A DNA stretch of 64,000 nucleotides from Paenalcaligenes faecalis (GTDB taxonomy: Bacteria > Pseudomonadota > Gammaproteobacteria > Burkholderiales > Burkholderiaceae_B): the NCBI RefSeq assembly GCF_027557445.1, contig NZ_CP106841.1, forward strand, positions 2,032,001 to 2,096,000. Direction: 5' to 3'. Of the stretch, positions 48,477-57,355 are shown one piece after another. Every line of letters begins with the position of its first letter. Within the stretch, counting starts at the first letter, position 1. The notes beneath the pieces are model-generated. The model had not been told where the DNA came from. It ran no database searches and worked only from the letters and a program-made list of their open reading frames with translations. The position numbers and the translations under genes were made by a program.

Positions 48477-49439
48477 ATGAGCACACCACGACAATTTGCT
48501 TCACATGGCGACATGGAAGACAAAGAAGTTTCGTTTGAAAAACTATCCGATAACGCCTATGCCTATACTGCCGAAGGCGATCCAAACACCGGTATTATCA
48601 TTGGCGATGATGCCGTGATGGTGATTGATACTCAGGCTACCCCTGTGATGGCTCAGGACGTGATTCGCCGAGTACGTGAAGTCACTGACAAGCCCATCAA
48701 ATACATTTTGCTTTCGCATTACCATGCCGTGCGTGTATTGGGTGCATCTGCCTATGATGCCCAAGAAATCATTGCGAGTCGTGACACTTACGACCTAATT
48801 GTTGAGCGCGGCGAAGAAGACAAAGCCAGTGAGATCGGTCGTTTCCCTCGTTTATTCCGTGCGGTTGAATCTGTGCCTGATGGTCTAACCTGGCCCACCA
48901 TGACCTTTGACGGCTTTATGACAGTAGACCTAGGTAACCTAGAAGTACACATTATGCAGGTCGGCCGTGGTCACACCAAAGGCGACACTATTGCCTGGCT
49001 ACCTGAGCAAAAGATTCTTTTCGCTGGTGATTTGGTCGAGTATCAGTCGACGCCTTATGCCGGTGACTGCTATTTCCGCGAATGGCCCCAAACCTTAGAT
49101 ACGTTAGCCGAATTCGAAGCAGAAAAAATGGTGCCTGGTCGTGGCCCTGCTCTAAAAAACGCCACTGAAGTCCGTCAAGCTCTTGCTGGCACTCGCGCCT
49201 TTCTAACAGACCTATATACCTCTGTAAATCAAGGTGTAGCCGCCGGTAAAGATTTAAAAACTATCTACCGTGAAACCTATGATTTCATGAAACCTCGTTA
49301 CTCCGACTGGGTCATTTTTGATCACTGCATGCCTTTTGATGTGTCTAGAGCTTATGACGAAGCCACTGGCTACGATGAGCCGCGTATTTGGACTGCAGAG
49401 CGCGATATCCAAATGTGGAAAGACCTAGAAGGTAACTAA
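48477..49439 (+). CDS. MBL-fold protein with only the first metal site retained
   Basis: 320 residues with the metallo-beta-lactamase fold. The first motif, normally HxHxDH, reads HYHAVR (His81, His83, Val85, Arg86). The third His is kept in GRGHTKGD and the bridging Asp in FAGDLVEY, but the last metal histidine (usually PGHG) is Arg in PGRG. So all three ligands usual for metal 1 remain and all three specific to metal 2 are gone. AAGGAG lies upstream of the ATG. It begins an operon with an FAD monooxygenase and a DUF2783 protein; substrate unknown, presumably an intermediate of aromatic or related catabolism. Confidence 0.88.
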   Translation: MSTPRQFASHGDMEDKEVSFEKLSDNAYAYTAEGDPNTGIIIGDDAVMVIDTQATPVMAQDVIRRVREVTDKPIKYILLSHYHAVRVLGASAYDAQEIIASRDTYDLIVERGEEDKASEIGRFPRLFRAVESVPDGLTWPTMTFDGFMTVDLGNLEVHIMQVGRGHTKGDTIAWLPEQKILFAGDLVEYQSTPYAGDCYFREWPQTLDTLAEFEAEKMVPGRGPALKNATEVRQALAGTRAFLTDLYTSVNQGVAAGKDLKTIYRETYDFMKPRYSDWVIFDHCMPFDVSRAYDEATGYDEPRIWTAERDIQMWKDLEGN

Positions 49440-49472
49440 GACTAAAAACTCAAGGCAAACAAGGAGAACAGG

Positions 49473-51125
49473 GTGGAAGAGACAAACTATCAAACCATAC
49501 AACTACCTATCACCCCCATGCCCTCGACCACACAACAGCACCCGGTGGTGGTTGTGGGCGCAGGCCCAGTAGGACTTAGTCTCGCCATTGATCTGGCTTT
49601 ACGCGGTCAGGCTGTGGTGGTTGTAGACGAAGGCAATACGTTTTCAGTTGGCTCACGCGCCATTTGTTTTGCGAAGCGCACACTAGACATCTGGGATCGT
49701 CTGGATGTGGGCGAGCGCATGGTGGACAAAGGCGTCTCGTGGAATGTAGGCAAAGTTTTTTTCCGTGACGAAGAGGTCTGGAATTTCAACCTCCTGCCCG
49801 AGCCCCTACACCGCCGCCCTGCTTTTATTAATTTGCAACAATACTACTGCGAAGGCTATCTTTACGAAAAAGCCCAAGCCTTAGGCATTGACCTACGAGC
49901 CAAACACAAAGTAATCGCTGTAGATAACCAACGCGAATACTCAGCGTTAACCATAGAGACCCCTGAGGGCGAATACACACTACACGCTGATTGGGTGGTT
50001 GCCTGCGACGGGGCCCGATCCCCTTTACGAGGCATGATTGGTGAAAGCAGCCAAGGCCGCATCTTTCAGGATCGTTTTTTAATTGCTGATGTAAGGATGA
50101 AAGCCCATTACCCGGCAGAGCGCTGGTTTTGGTTTGATCCTCCTTTCCACCCCAATCAGTCTGTACTGCTACATAGTCAGCCTGATGATGTATGGCGTAT
50201 TGATTTTCAATTGGGGTGGGATGCCGACCCCATTGAGGAAATCAAAGAAGAAAATGTAAGGCCTCGCGTTCAAGCGTTACTTGGCAAAGAGGTAGACTTT
50301 GATTTTGAATGGATCAGCATTTATACCTTTGCGTGCGAACGTATGGATAAATTCCGCTTTGGCCGTGTACTTTTTGCGGGAGATTCGGCTCACCGTGTCT
50401 CTCCCTTTGGGGCCAGAGGCGCCAATAGCGGTGTACAAGACACAGACAACCTGGCTTGGAAACTGGATTTACACCTGCGTGGCTTAGCTCCTGAATCGTT
50501 AATTGATACCTATTGCTCAGAGCGCCGTTTTGCCGCAGATGAAAACCTACGGCACTCCAGCCGAGCCACTGACTTCATCACCCCTAAAAGCGACATCAGT
50601 AAGCTATTTCGCGATACGGTATTGCGCCTAGCTAAAGAACATGATTTTGCCCGCAGTATGGTTAATAGTGGGCGTTTATCCACCCCTAGTTCCTACAGTG
50701 AAAGCCCACTCAACACCCCCGATGTGGACGCTTTTGCTGGGGCCGTTTGCTTAGGGGGGGTGGCCGTGGACGCCCCCTTACGTCATCACTCTGAACCTAG
50801 CTGGTGGCTCAGCCATCTGGGGAAATCCTTTACCTTAGCGATGTTCAACCCCAGTGATGCGCAATTACCTGCCTTAAAAGAACTGCAGCAACAGCCTCTA
50901 TTAGAGGTGGTGCTCATCTATCCAGGACAGGATATTCCTACCCATGCGCCTTCTGGGTTCACTATGTTGACAGATCATTTTGGTATGTGGCAGCAGCGCT
51001 ATGATGCTCAATCTGGGGCTGCATTTTTATTCCGTCCCGATCAACACCTAACGGCTCGCTGGCGTCAGCCTAAGGCTGATTTAGTCAAAGCTGCATTAAG
51101 CCGAGCTTGCGGTCATTTAATTTAA
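49473..51125 (+). CDS. FAD-dependent aromatic-type monooxygenase (MhpA-like)
   Basis: A class A flavoprotein hydroxylase of about 550 residues. The dinucleotide fold VVVVGAGPVGLSLAIDLALRG is near residues 25-45; the second FAD motif is VLFAGDSAHRVSPFGARGANSGVQD; the C-terminal part (about 420-545) is a thioredoxin-like dimerisation domain. It resembles 3-(3-hydroxyphenyl)propionate hydroxylase-like enzymes, but the substrate cannot be deduced. Starts with GTG preceded by AAGGAG and is 33 bp downstream of the MBL gene. Confidence 0.9.
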   Translation: MEETNYQTIQLPITPMPSTTQQHPVVVVGAGPVGLSLAIDLALRGQAVVVVDEGNTFSVGSRAICFAKRTLDIWDRLDVGERMVDKGVSWNVGKVFFRDEEVWNFNLLPEPLHRRPAFINLQQYYCEGYLYEKAQALGIDLRAKHKVIAVDNQREYSALTIETPEGEYTLHADWVVACDGARSPLRGMIGESSQGRIFQDRFLIADVRMKAHYPAERWFWFDPPFHPNQSVLLHSQPDDVWRIDFQLGWDADPIEEIKEENVRPRVQALLGKEVDFDFEWISIYTFACERMDKFRFGRVLFAGDSAHRVSPFGARGANSGVQDTDNLAWKLDLHLRGLAPESLIDTYCSERRFAADENLRHSSRATDFITPKSDISKLFRDTVLRLAKEHDFARSMVNSGRLSTPSSYSESPLNTPDVDAFAGAVCLGGVAVDAPLRHHSEPSWWLSHLGKSFTLAMFNPSDAQLPALKELQQQPLLEVVLIYPGQDIPTHAPSGFTMLTDHFGMWQQRYDAQSGAAFLFRPDQHLTARWRQPKADLVKAALSRACGHLI

Positions 51126-51135
51126 GGATCACTAC

Positions 51136-51336
51136 ATGTTAACGACTGAACTAAATATCGCCCATGTTGATGATTTTTATGCCCTGTTAATTGAGTCACA
51201 TGAGGGCTTATCAACCAGCCAAAGCCATGCTATGAATGCCGCCTTAGTCCTGATCTTAAGTAACCATATAGGTCAACCTGATTTACTTCAGCAGGCCTTA
51301 CAGATGGCTCGTCATACCGCTGAACAAAGCGACTAA
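51136..51336 (+). CDS. DUF2783 domain protein
   Basis: A 66-residue protein matching the DUF2783 pattern: an N-terminal HVDDFYALLIESHEGLS segment, then NAALVLILSNHIG. Members usually sit beside FAD monooxygenase genes, as here (10 bp after one). No catalytic motif is evident; it could be a small partner of the hydroxylase. Its stop overlaps the stop of the convergent PAP2 gene by 4 bp. Confidence 0.82.
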   Translation: MLTTELNIAHVDDFYALLIESHEGLSTSQSHAMNAALVLILSNHIGQPDLLQQALQMARHTAEQSD

Positions 51337-52043
51337 CTAGAGCAAGACAGCGGGCTGATCACACCAGCCTGCTTTAGCGCTGGCAAAAACCATAAACTGG
51401 CATATAACCACACAAAAGCCCCCGCCCACAGCACTTGGCTCAAGGTGTGATAGCCCTGAGCTATGCGCAAAAACCCAAAGAAAAAGCCAGCCAATAACGC
51501 CAAAATCAGCCCTGACCAACGCAGCATGGGCTGCTGCTTTACCCACCCAAGGTAATACAAGGCCAAAAAGATAAATCCACAGGTTGCATGCACACTAGGC
51601 AGGGCTCCGCCCCCTTGGGCAAAGCCTGACGCCCAAAAATGCTGGGGCAATAACAACTCTCCCCCAAACTCTTGCAGCAAAAAAGGTCTAGGCATCGCCG
51701 TAAACTGCTTTAAAGCCCCCATGACTAGCGGGGCACTAAAAAAGAACGTGGCAATACGTAAATACATGGAGCGGTTTAACGCCTCGGCTTGCTTTAAGGC
51801 ATAAGCCGTCCACATCACTGCACCGCCAAATGGAATGCCCCAAATTGCATATTTACCAAAAAAGTAAATCAACGACTGATAGGTATATCTAAATTGCTGC
51901 GCCGTCTCATCAAAAAACAAAGCAGAAAAGGCCAAGTCCGCACTTTGCTGCTGCCACCAACCCGCAAGCAAAGCACTTAATATAAATACCAAAACAGTAT
52001 GTAAACTGTAATAACGCCCTAGCGCTGAATTAAAAAAACACAT
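51333..52043 (-). CDS. PAP2-superfamily membrane phosphatase
   Basis: 236 residues with six hydrophobic segments. The phosphatase motifs are KQFTAMPRPF (KxxxxxxRP), PSVHAT (PSGH equivalent) and LRIAQGYHTLSQVLWAG (RxxxxxH). The residue normally Asp after the third-motif His is Gln, seen also as other residues in some lipid-phosphatase subgroups. A role in dephosphorylating an envelope lipid (lipid A or undecaprenyl-PP type) is possible but not shown. No clear Shine-Dalgarno precedes the start at 52043. Confidence 0.85.
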   Translation of the reverse strand: MCFFNSALGRYYSLHTVLVFILSALLAGWWQQQSADLAFSALFFDETAQQFRYTYQSLIYFFGKYAIWGIPFGGAVMWTAYALKQAEALNRSMYLRIATFFFSAPLVMGALKQFTAMPRPFLLQEFGGELLLPQHFWASGFAQGGGALPSVHATCGFIFLALYYLGWVKQQPMLRWSGLILALLAGFFFGFLRIAQGYHTLSQVLWAGAFVWLYASLWFLPALKQAGVISPLSCSS

Positions 52044-52056
52044 ACAAAAACAACCA

Positions 52057-53478
52057 CTACTTAAAAGAAGAATCAGCGAATAGCTTGCCTGGGTTCATAA
52101 TAGTTAAAGGGTCTAAAGCCCGCTTTATTTGATGCATCATCGCAAGCTCTACGGGATCTGCATAGTTAGCAAGCCAATCGCGCTTAAGCTGCCCTATGCC
52201 ATGCTCTGCACTAATTGTGCCTTCTAGTTTTTGTAACTGATCGAACACAATTTTATAAATAGCTGACTCAAAACTAAGCAAAACAGCCTCGCTATACACA
52301 CCTTTTGCTACGTTGTAATGTAGATTTCCATCACCTAGGTGCCCAAACACAATGTGTTCAACCCCTGGGTAAGCCTCCTGAATTAACGCATTGGTCTCTG
52401 CCACAAACTGGGCAATATGAGACACTGGCAAACCAATGTCATGCTTAATGCTTTTTCCTATGGCTTTTTCTGCTAAGGGGATGCTCTCGCGCAAATGCCA
52501 GAGATCATGACTTTGGGTAGAGCTCTCTGCCACGATGGCATCTACCACCACACCGTCCTCTAGTGCCTGCCCTAATACGTGTTCTAAACGCTGTCGAGCA
52601 TGTATCTCACTTTCACTATCTGACAGTTCAATTAACGCAAACCACGGCACCTGTGCTGAGTCACCCTCAAAAGGAATCCGTTGTTGGGGAAAGCAACGCA
52701 CTACCCCTTCTAAGCAATTACGAGCAAAAATCTCGAATCCAGTCAAACCCGCATCAAACCCTTGACGAGCGATACCCAATACCGAGACGGCAGCCTCTAA
52801 GGAGTCCAACGCTAATAAAGCGGTATATTGAGCTACAGGCCGGGGATAAAGCTTGAGTGTGGCGGCAGTAATAATGCCTAAAGTCCCTTCGCTACCTATC
52901 AGTAAGTTACGTAAATCATAGCCCGTGTTATCTTTACGTAAAGCGCGCAATCCATTCACTATCTGCCCATCGGCTGTTACGATTTCTAGGCCCAAAGTCA
53001 AATCTCGGGTATTGCCATAACGTAGCACCTGAGTACCACCTGCATTCGTTGCTAGGTTTCCTCCAATAGTACAGCTTCCCTCTGCCGCTAGGCTAAGTGG
53101 AAACAGTCGGTTTTTCTCTGCTGCGGCCTCTTGAATCTGTTGCAAAATACAACCCGCCTCAACCACCATCGTATCGTTTTCTGTATCAATACTGCGAATC
53201 GTATTCAAACGCAATAAAGACAAAATAATCACGGGTTGTACGCTAGGGGTCGCCCCCCCACAAAGACTGGTGTTTCCACCTTGCGGTACGATTCCAATAC
53301 GGTGCTTAGCACACCAACGCACTACCGCTGCAACCTGCTCCGTATTTGCAGGTCGAACCACAGCTAAGGCTTCACCCGTATAGCGACCGCGCCAATCGGT
53401 TAGGTAAGAGTCTGTGGCTGATCCTGTCAATATCTGATCAATACCGACAATTTCTCTCAGTCCATTTAGCTCAGTCAT
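52057..53478 (-). CDS. FAD-binding D-2-hydroxyacid dehydrogenase (GlcD / D-2-hydroxyglutarate dehydrogenase type)
   Basis: Two-domain flavoprotein: the N-terminal PCMH FAD domain has VPQGGNTSLCGGATP and GGNLATNAGGTQVLRYG, and GSEGTLGIITAATLKLYP; the C-terminal FAD-oxidase C domain has HIVFGHLGDGNLHYNV and SAEHGIGQLKRDWL, including metal-binding histidines. 473 residues from the ATG at 53478 with AAGGG upstream; 53517 would add 13 residues. It probably oxidises a D-2-hydroxyacid such as D-2-hydroxyglutarate or D-lactate; the exact substrate is not determinable. It follows the PAP2 gene's start side and may be co-transcribed with it (14-bp gap). Confidence 0.9.
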   Translation of the reverse strand: MTELNGLREIVGIDQILTGSATDSYLTDWRGRYTGEALAVVRPANTEQVAAVVRWCAKHRIGIVPQGGNTSLCGGATPSVQPVIILSLLRLNTIRSIDTENDTMVVEAGCILQQIQEAAAEKNRLFPLSLAAEGSCTIGGNLATNAGGTQVLRYGNTRDLTLGLEIVTADGQIVNGLRALRKDNTGYDLRNLLIGSEGTLGIITAATLKLYPRPVAQYTALLALDSLEAAVSVLGIARQGFDAGLTGFEIFARNCLEGVVRCFPQQRIPFEGDSAQVPWFALIELSDSESEIHARQRLEHVLGQALEDGVVVDAIVAESSTQSHDLWHLRESIPLAEKAIGKSIKHDIGLPVSHIAQFVAETNALIQEAYPGVEHIVFGHLGDGNLHYNVAKGVYSEAVLLSFESAIYKIVFDQLQKLEGTISAEHGIGQLKRDWLANYADPVELAMMHQIKRALDPLTIMNPGKLFADSSFK

Positions 53479-53588
53479 AATTTTCCCTTGTGATAGTGAT
53501 AATGTTGCACACAACAAAAGCCTGAAAAGGCCTTTGTAATCAGCGATAATAGAGAATCACATTTCGTTTAATGATTGGAGTTCATCGC

Positions 53589-54971
53589 ATGACCACTGCT
53601 TTGCCAGCCTCAGTATTTAAGGCTTACGATATTAGAGGTATTGTACCCGCCCAATTAAATGCCGACTTTGCTTTTCAATTAGGCTATGCCTTGGGCTGTC
53701 AGGCTGCTATTGCACACGTCCCCGCTATTGTGGTGGGCTACGATGGCCGCCATAGTAGCCCTGAACTTGCCGAAGCATTAATGCAAGGCATAGAACGAGC
53801 AGGCGTCAACACCATTCATATCGGGTTAGCTCCCACCCCTCTTGTTTATTACGCAGCATACAAGCTACACACGTTATCTGCCGTTGCGATTACGGGCAGT
53901 CATAACCCACCTGAATATAATGGCTTTAAAATGATGATGGCGGGTAAAACCTTGTATGGTTCCGACATACAGCAGCTTTATCAAATGATGCTGAATCCAG
54001 CACCTGCGTCTACTGAATCGGGGCAACGTATAGAACACGCTATCCAACCGACTTATTTAGACGAAATTCAATCCACGGTTCAGCTCGCTCGTCCTATGCG
54101 CGTCGCCGTAGACTGTGGGAATGGTGCTGGTGGCGCTGTAGCTAGACAACTGTTTGATGCCCTAGGTTGTACTGCTGATATTTTATTCGAAGAAGTGGAC
54201 GGCGATTTTCCTAATCACCACCCTGATCCCGCAGACCCTGCTAACCTAGTAGACCTCATTAAACACGTACAAGAACACGACTTTGAATTAGGTCTCGCAT
54301 TTGATGGCGATGCAGATCGACTAGGGGTAGTCACTCGCAGCGGTGAAATTATTTGGCCTGATCGCCAATTAGTGCTTTACGCCCAAGACATCCTAAAGCG
54401 AAATCCTGGTGAAACCATTATTTTTGATGTGAAATGCAGCCGCCATGTTGCTTTAGCAGTAGAGGCTGCAGGTGGTGTGCCGTTAATGTGGCAAACCGGT
54501 CACTCGTTAATCAAAGCAAAACTGGCCGAGACAAACGCCCCTTTAGCTGGTGAAATGAGCGGCCACACCTTTTTTAAAGAGCGTTGGTATGGCTTTGATG
54601 ATGGTTTGTACACCGCCGCACGATTACTCGAGATCCTGTCCCAATACGATAACCCAAGTGCCGTCTTAGAGTCCTTACCCAAAGACATCTCCACCCCCGA
54701 GTTAAAATTAGAAATGGCCGAAGGTGAGCCCCACTTATTTGTAGAACGTCTACAAAATGAGGGGCAATTTGCGAGTGCTAAACAACGTATTACTATTGAT
54801 GGTATTCGGGCAGAGTACGAAGACGGTTTTGGCTTAGCTCGTGCCTCTAATACCACACCGGTGGTGGTACTGCGATTTGAAGCCCAGACCGAAGAGGCCT
54901 TAGCTCGTATTCAAGCCGAGTTCAAATCCGCGATCTTGGCCCTAAGACCCGATTTAACCCTACCGTTTTAA
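53589..54971 (+). CDS. Phosphomannomutase/phosphoglucomutase
   Basis: Alpha-D-phosphohexomutase supplying mannose-1-P or glucose-1-P for sugar-nucleotide synthesis. Active-site Ser104 is in AITGSHNPPEYNGFKM, the metal loop is FDGDADRLG, the sugar-binding GEMSGHTFF loop follows, and the phosphate loop RASNTTPVVVLRFE is near the C-terminus. 460 residues like P. aeruginosa AlgC. GGAG lies 9 nt before the chosen ATG; an ATG at 53571 adds six residues. Its location beside the polysaccharide genes fits precursor supply. Confidence 0.93.
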   Translation: MTTALPASVFKAYDIRGIVPAQLNADFAFQLGYALGCQAAIAHVPAIVVGYDGRHSSPELAEALMQGIERAGVNTIHIGLAPTPLVYYAAYKLHTLSAVAITGSHNPPEYNGFKMMMAGKTLYGSDIQQLYQMMLNPAPASTESGQRIEHAIQPTYLDEIQSTVQLARPMRVAVDCGNGAGGAVARQLFDALGCTADILFEEVDGDFPNHHPDPADPANLVDLIKHVQEHDFELGLAFDGDADRLGVVTRSGEIIWPDRQLVLYAQDILKRNPGETIIFDVKCSRHVALAVEAAGGVPLMWQTGHSLIKAKLAETNAPLAGEMSGHTFFKERWYGFDDGLYTAARLLEILSQYDNPSAVLESLPKDISTPELKLEMAEGEPHLFVERLQNEGQFASAKQRITIDGIRAEYEDGFGLARASNTTPVVVLRFEAQTEEALARIQAEFKSAILALRPDLTLPF

Positions 54972-54980
54972 TTCCTAACC

Positions 54981-55025
54981 CTCCCCCTCTGTTCTGCACT
55001 CAGAAAAGGCAGAACAGAAGGGGAG
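54981..55025 (+). terminator. Long stem-loop terminator between the mutase and the glycosyltransferase genes
   Basis: CTCCCC-C-TCTGTTCTGC pairs with GCAGAACAGA-A-GGGGAG (about 16 bp), followed on + by a T-rich stretch. It separates convergent genes and may work for both, better on +. Confidence 0.75.
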
Positions 55026-55037
55026 ACTTTTACATTG

Positions 55038-55166
55038 TTATTTTGTTTTAGCTAAGTACCCATACAAGCGCAAATGAGACTCAATAACGGTATTGATATC
55101 AAAAGCGCGCTCCGCTAAATCACGACCAGCCTGACCAAATCGGCGGCGCTTTGCCTCGTTATGCCC
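55038..55166 (-). pseudogene. Displaced C-terminal tail of the GT4-GT4 gene (frameshift remnant)
   Basis: From 55166 leftwards in the shifted frame, 42 codons run to a TAA at 55038-55040. They encode a normal GT4 C-terminal helix region (RRRFGQAGRDLAERAF, then SHLRLYGYLA). Inserting one base near 55167-55169 would join it to the main frame. Either a recent deletion in a short C run or a sequencing error. Confidence 0.82.
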
Positions 55167-57355
55167 TAGGTCACCGCATCAGCCAACGCCTGTGCGTCTT
55201 TAGCCGGCACTAACAATCCCGTTACATTAGCCTCAATCGCATCTCTACAGCCAGGCACATCCGTCGTCACTACCGCCCGACCACATGCCGCGGCTTCGAT
55301 TAACGACTTAGGTAGACCCTCGCGGTATGAAGGCAATACGGCAATATGCGCCCGTTGATATAGACCTGCAATATCCGTTTGTTCTCCTAACCATTGGATG
55401 ACTCCGGCCTGATGCCAGTCCATGATCTGCTCTCGCGTTAGGCTGGCTGGATTACCCGCATCAGGGCTTCCCGCTATTTGCCAAATAATCCCATCATTGC
55501 GTTGCTGACTGATTTGAGCTGCAGTGATAAATTCATTTACGCCTTTATCCGCTAATAAGCGTGACACCATCAGAGCTACGGGAGGCCCAGCAGCCTCTGG
55601 ACTATCCGTAAACTGCGTTAAATCAACCCCTGAGCCTCGAATCAGTACCGCTTGCTCTGTGCGTACTACTCCTGACTGCAGTAATACATCTCGATCACTG
55701 CTATTTTGAAATACCACCCGACTGTGGGGGTGGTTTAGTGCCATTTTATATAGCTTTAACGCAATAGTTTTTACTATCCCACCACGCTCATCGGTAAACA
55801 AATAGCCTAAGCCAGAAACGGCTGCTAAAAATCCCGGCACCTGTGCCATTCTGGCCGCAATCCCACCATAAATAACGGGCTTAATTGTCACCGCATGTAC
55901 GACTTTAGGACGTACCTTTTTAAACAAGCGATACATAGCCCAAATGCTGTACAGCTCTTTGAAGGGATTTTTACCACTGCGATTCAACGGTAAAACGTGA
56001 TGCGTAAAACCATGACTACGGATACGAGCCACCGCAGGCCCATTCATGGTTGCTACATGAACATTAAAGCCCGCAGCCTGTGCGCCTAATGCCAAAGGCA
56101 AGCGATGCGATAAGAAAAAAGTCGGGTTATTCACCACATAAAGCAATACAGGAGCAGAAGTGTCCTTGCCTGTCTCAAGAGGGGTTTGACGTTGATTCAC
56201 ACATAAATCATGCCAAAGCTTTTGATAATGACTCACCATCGTCGGCAGGCTATATAACTGCGCAATTCGTTTCGCGCCCTCATCTAAACGGGTCGAAAGC
56301 TCTGGACTGCTTAATAACCCAATGGCTTTTTCAATGCCCGCTGCTAAGGCTTTGGCATTTCGAGGGGGAACAACAACCCCTTCCTCTCCTACAATTTTGG
56401 CCGCATCACCCACATCAGTAACAACGCATAAAGCGCGAGACACCATCGCCTCACACACCACATTGGGAAATCCTTCAGCCTTACTCGACAGCACATGTAT
56501 ATCAGTCGCTGCCATAATAGTAGGAATATCATCACGGCGCCCAAGCAAAATCAATTGCTCAGTTAAATCAAAATGCGTAATAAGTCGCATTAACTCCGCG
56601 TTGTTTGAATCCAAACCTTCGCCAACTAACAAACAGCGCATCTGCGGCACAGTGCGTTTTACCTGCGATAAGGCCGCCAACAAGTTAGGATGATCTTTTA
56701 ATGGATTCCAACGAGCCACCGCGGCCAACAATGGCGTTTCTTGGCTAATGCCTAATTCATCACGCAACTGCTTTGCAGCCTGCGCATTAGGCTGCCAACG
56801 CGATAGGTCATAGCCATTAGGTATTACTTGAATTTTATCGGCCTCGTAGCCCCATTGTTTATGACGACGAGCCGCATTATCGGCGCATGCAACAATAACA
56901 GCAGGAACCACACCAGACAGCCGTGCACATAGCCATGCGACGACTCTCGCTTTCACACTGCTGTGATGCAAGTTTTCACCCGAGTTACGAATACCCCATG
57001 CCACAGAGCGAATGCCTACGCTGCGAGCCACCATGCCGCCAATCAAATCCGCATGATACATCCAGGTTTGCACCACATCGGGTCGTAATTGCTTAAGTAA
57101 CTGACGTAATCGCCACGCCCCCCGTGTAGCACCTAAGACGCCTTTCATCTGTAGTGCATGAACCTCTATCCCAGCCTCAATAAGACGTGGGCCAAATACA
57201 TCCATGCCACCCATCGAAATAACAATATGGCGTATGTGGGAGTCAGAGGCTGTCACGAGTCGATAAAGCACCGTTTCTGCGCCGCCCTGACCTAAGCCTG
57301 AAATAATATGGACTACAGTGGTAGGAGAATCCTCGTTCAGCTCTCGCTGTATCAT
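55166..57355 (-). CDS. Tandem GT4-GT4 glycosyltransferase fusion, C-terminus truncated by frameshift
   Basis: 729 residues hold two GT-B enzymes in series. Module 1 (about 10-390) starts VVHIISGLGQGGAETVLYRL and has the GT4 motif EGFPNVVCEAM. Module 2 (about 405-729) starts LLYVVNNPTFFLSHRLPLAL and has EGLPKSLIEAAACGRAVVTTD. Each would be a full-length enzyme. The reading frame stops at 55166 shortly after LLVPAKDAQALADAV, about 40 residues before a GT4 normally ends, and the missing tail is encoded in the next frame. It starts with a 4-bp overlap with the GT gene upstream. It probably adds two sugars to a surface polysaccharide repeat. Confidence 0.88.
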   Translation of the reverse strand: MIQRELNEDSPTTVVHIISGLGQGGAETVLYRLVTASDSHIRHIVISMGGMDVFGPRLIEAGIEVHALQMKGVLGATRGAWRLRQLLKQLRPDVVQTWMYHADLIGGMVARSVGIRSVAWGIRNSGENLHHSSVKARVVAWLCARLSGVVPAVIVACADNAARRHKQWGYEADKIQVIPNGYDLSRWQPNAQAAKQLRDELGISQETPLLAAVARWNPLKDHPNLLAALSQVKRTVPQMRCLLVGEGLDSNNAELMRLITHFDLTEQLILLGRRDDIPTIMAATDIHVLSSKAEGFPNVVCEAMVSRALCVVTDVGDAAKIVGEEGVVVPPRNAKALAAGIEKAIGLLSSPELSTRLDEGAKRIAQLYSLPTMVSHYQKLWHDLCVNQRQTPLETGKDTSAPVLLYVVNNPTFFLSHRLPLALGAQAAGFNVHVATMNGPAVARIRSHGFTHHVLPLNRSGKNPFKELYSIWAMYRLFKKVRPKVVHAVTIKPVIYGGIAARMAQVPGFLAAVSGLGYLFTDERGGIVKTIALKLYKMALNHPHSRVVFQNSSDRDVLLQSGVVRTEQAVLIRGSGVDLTQFTDSPEAAGPPVALMVSRLLADKGVNEFITAAQISQQRNDGIIWQIAGSPDAGNPASLTREQIMDWHQAGVIQWLGEQTDIAGLYQRAHIAVLPSYREGLPKSLIEAAACGRAVVTTDVPGCRDAIEANVTGLLVPAKDAQALADAVT

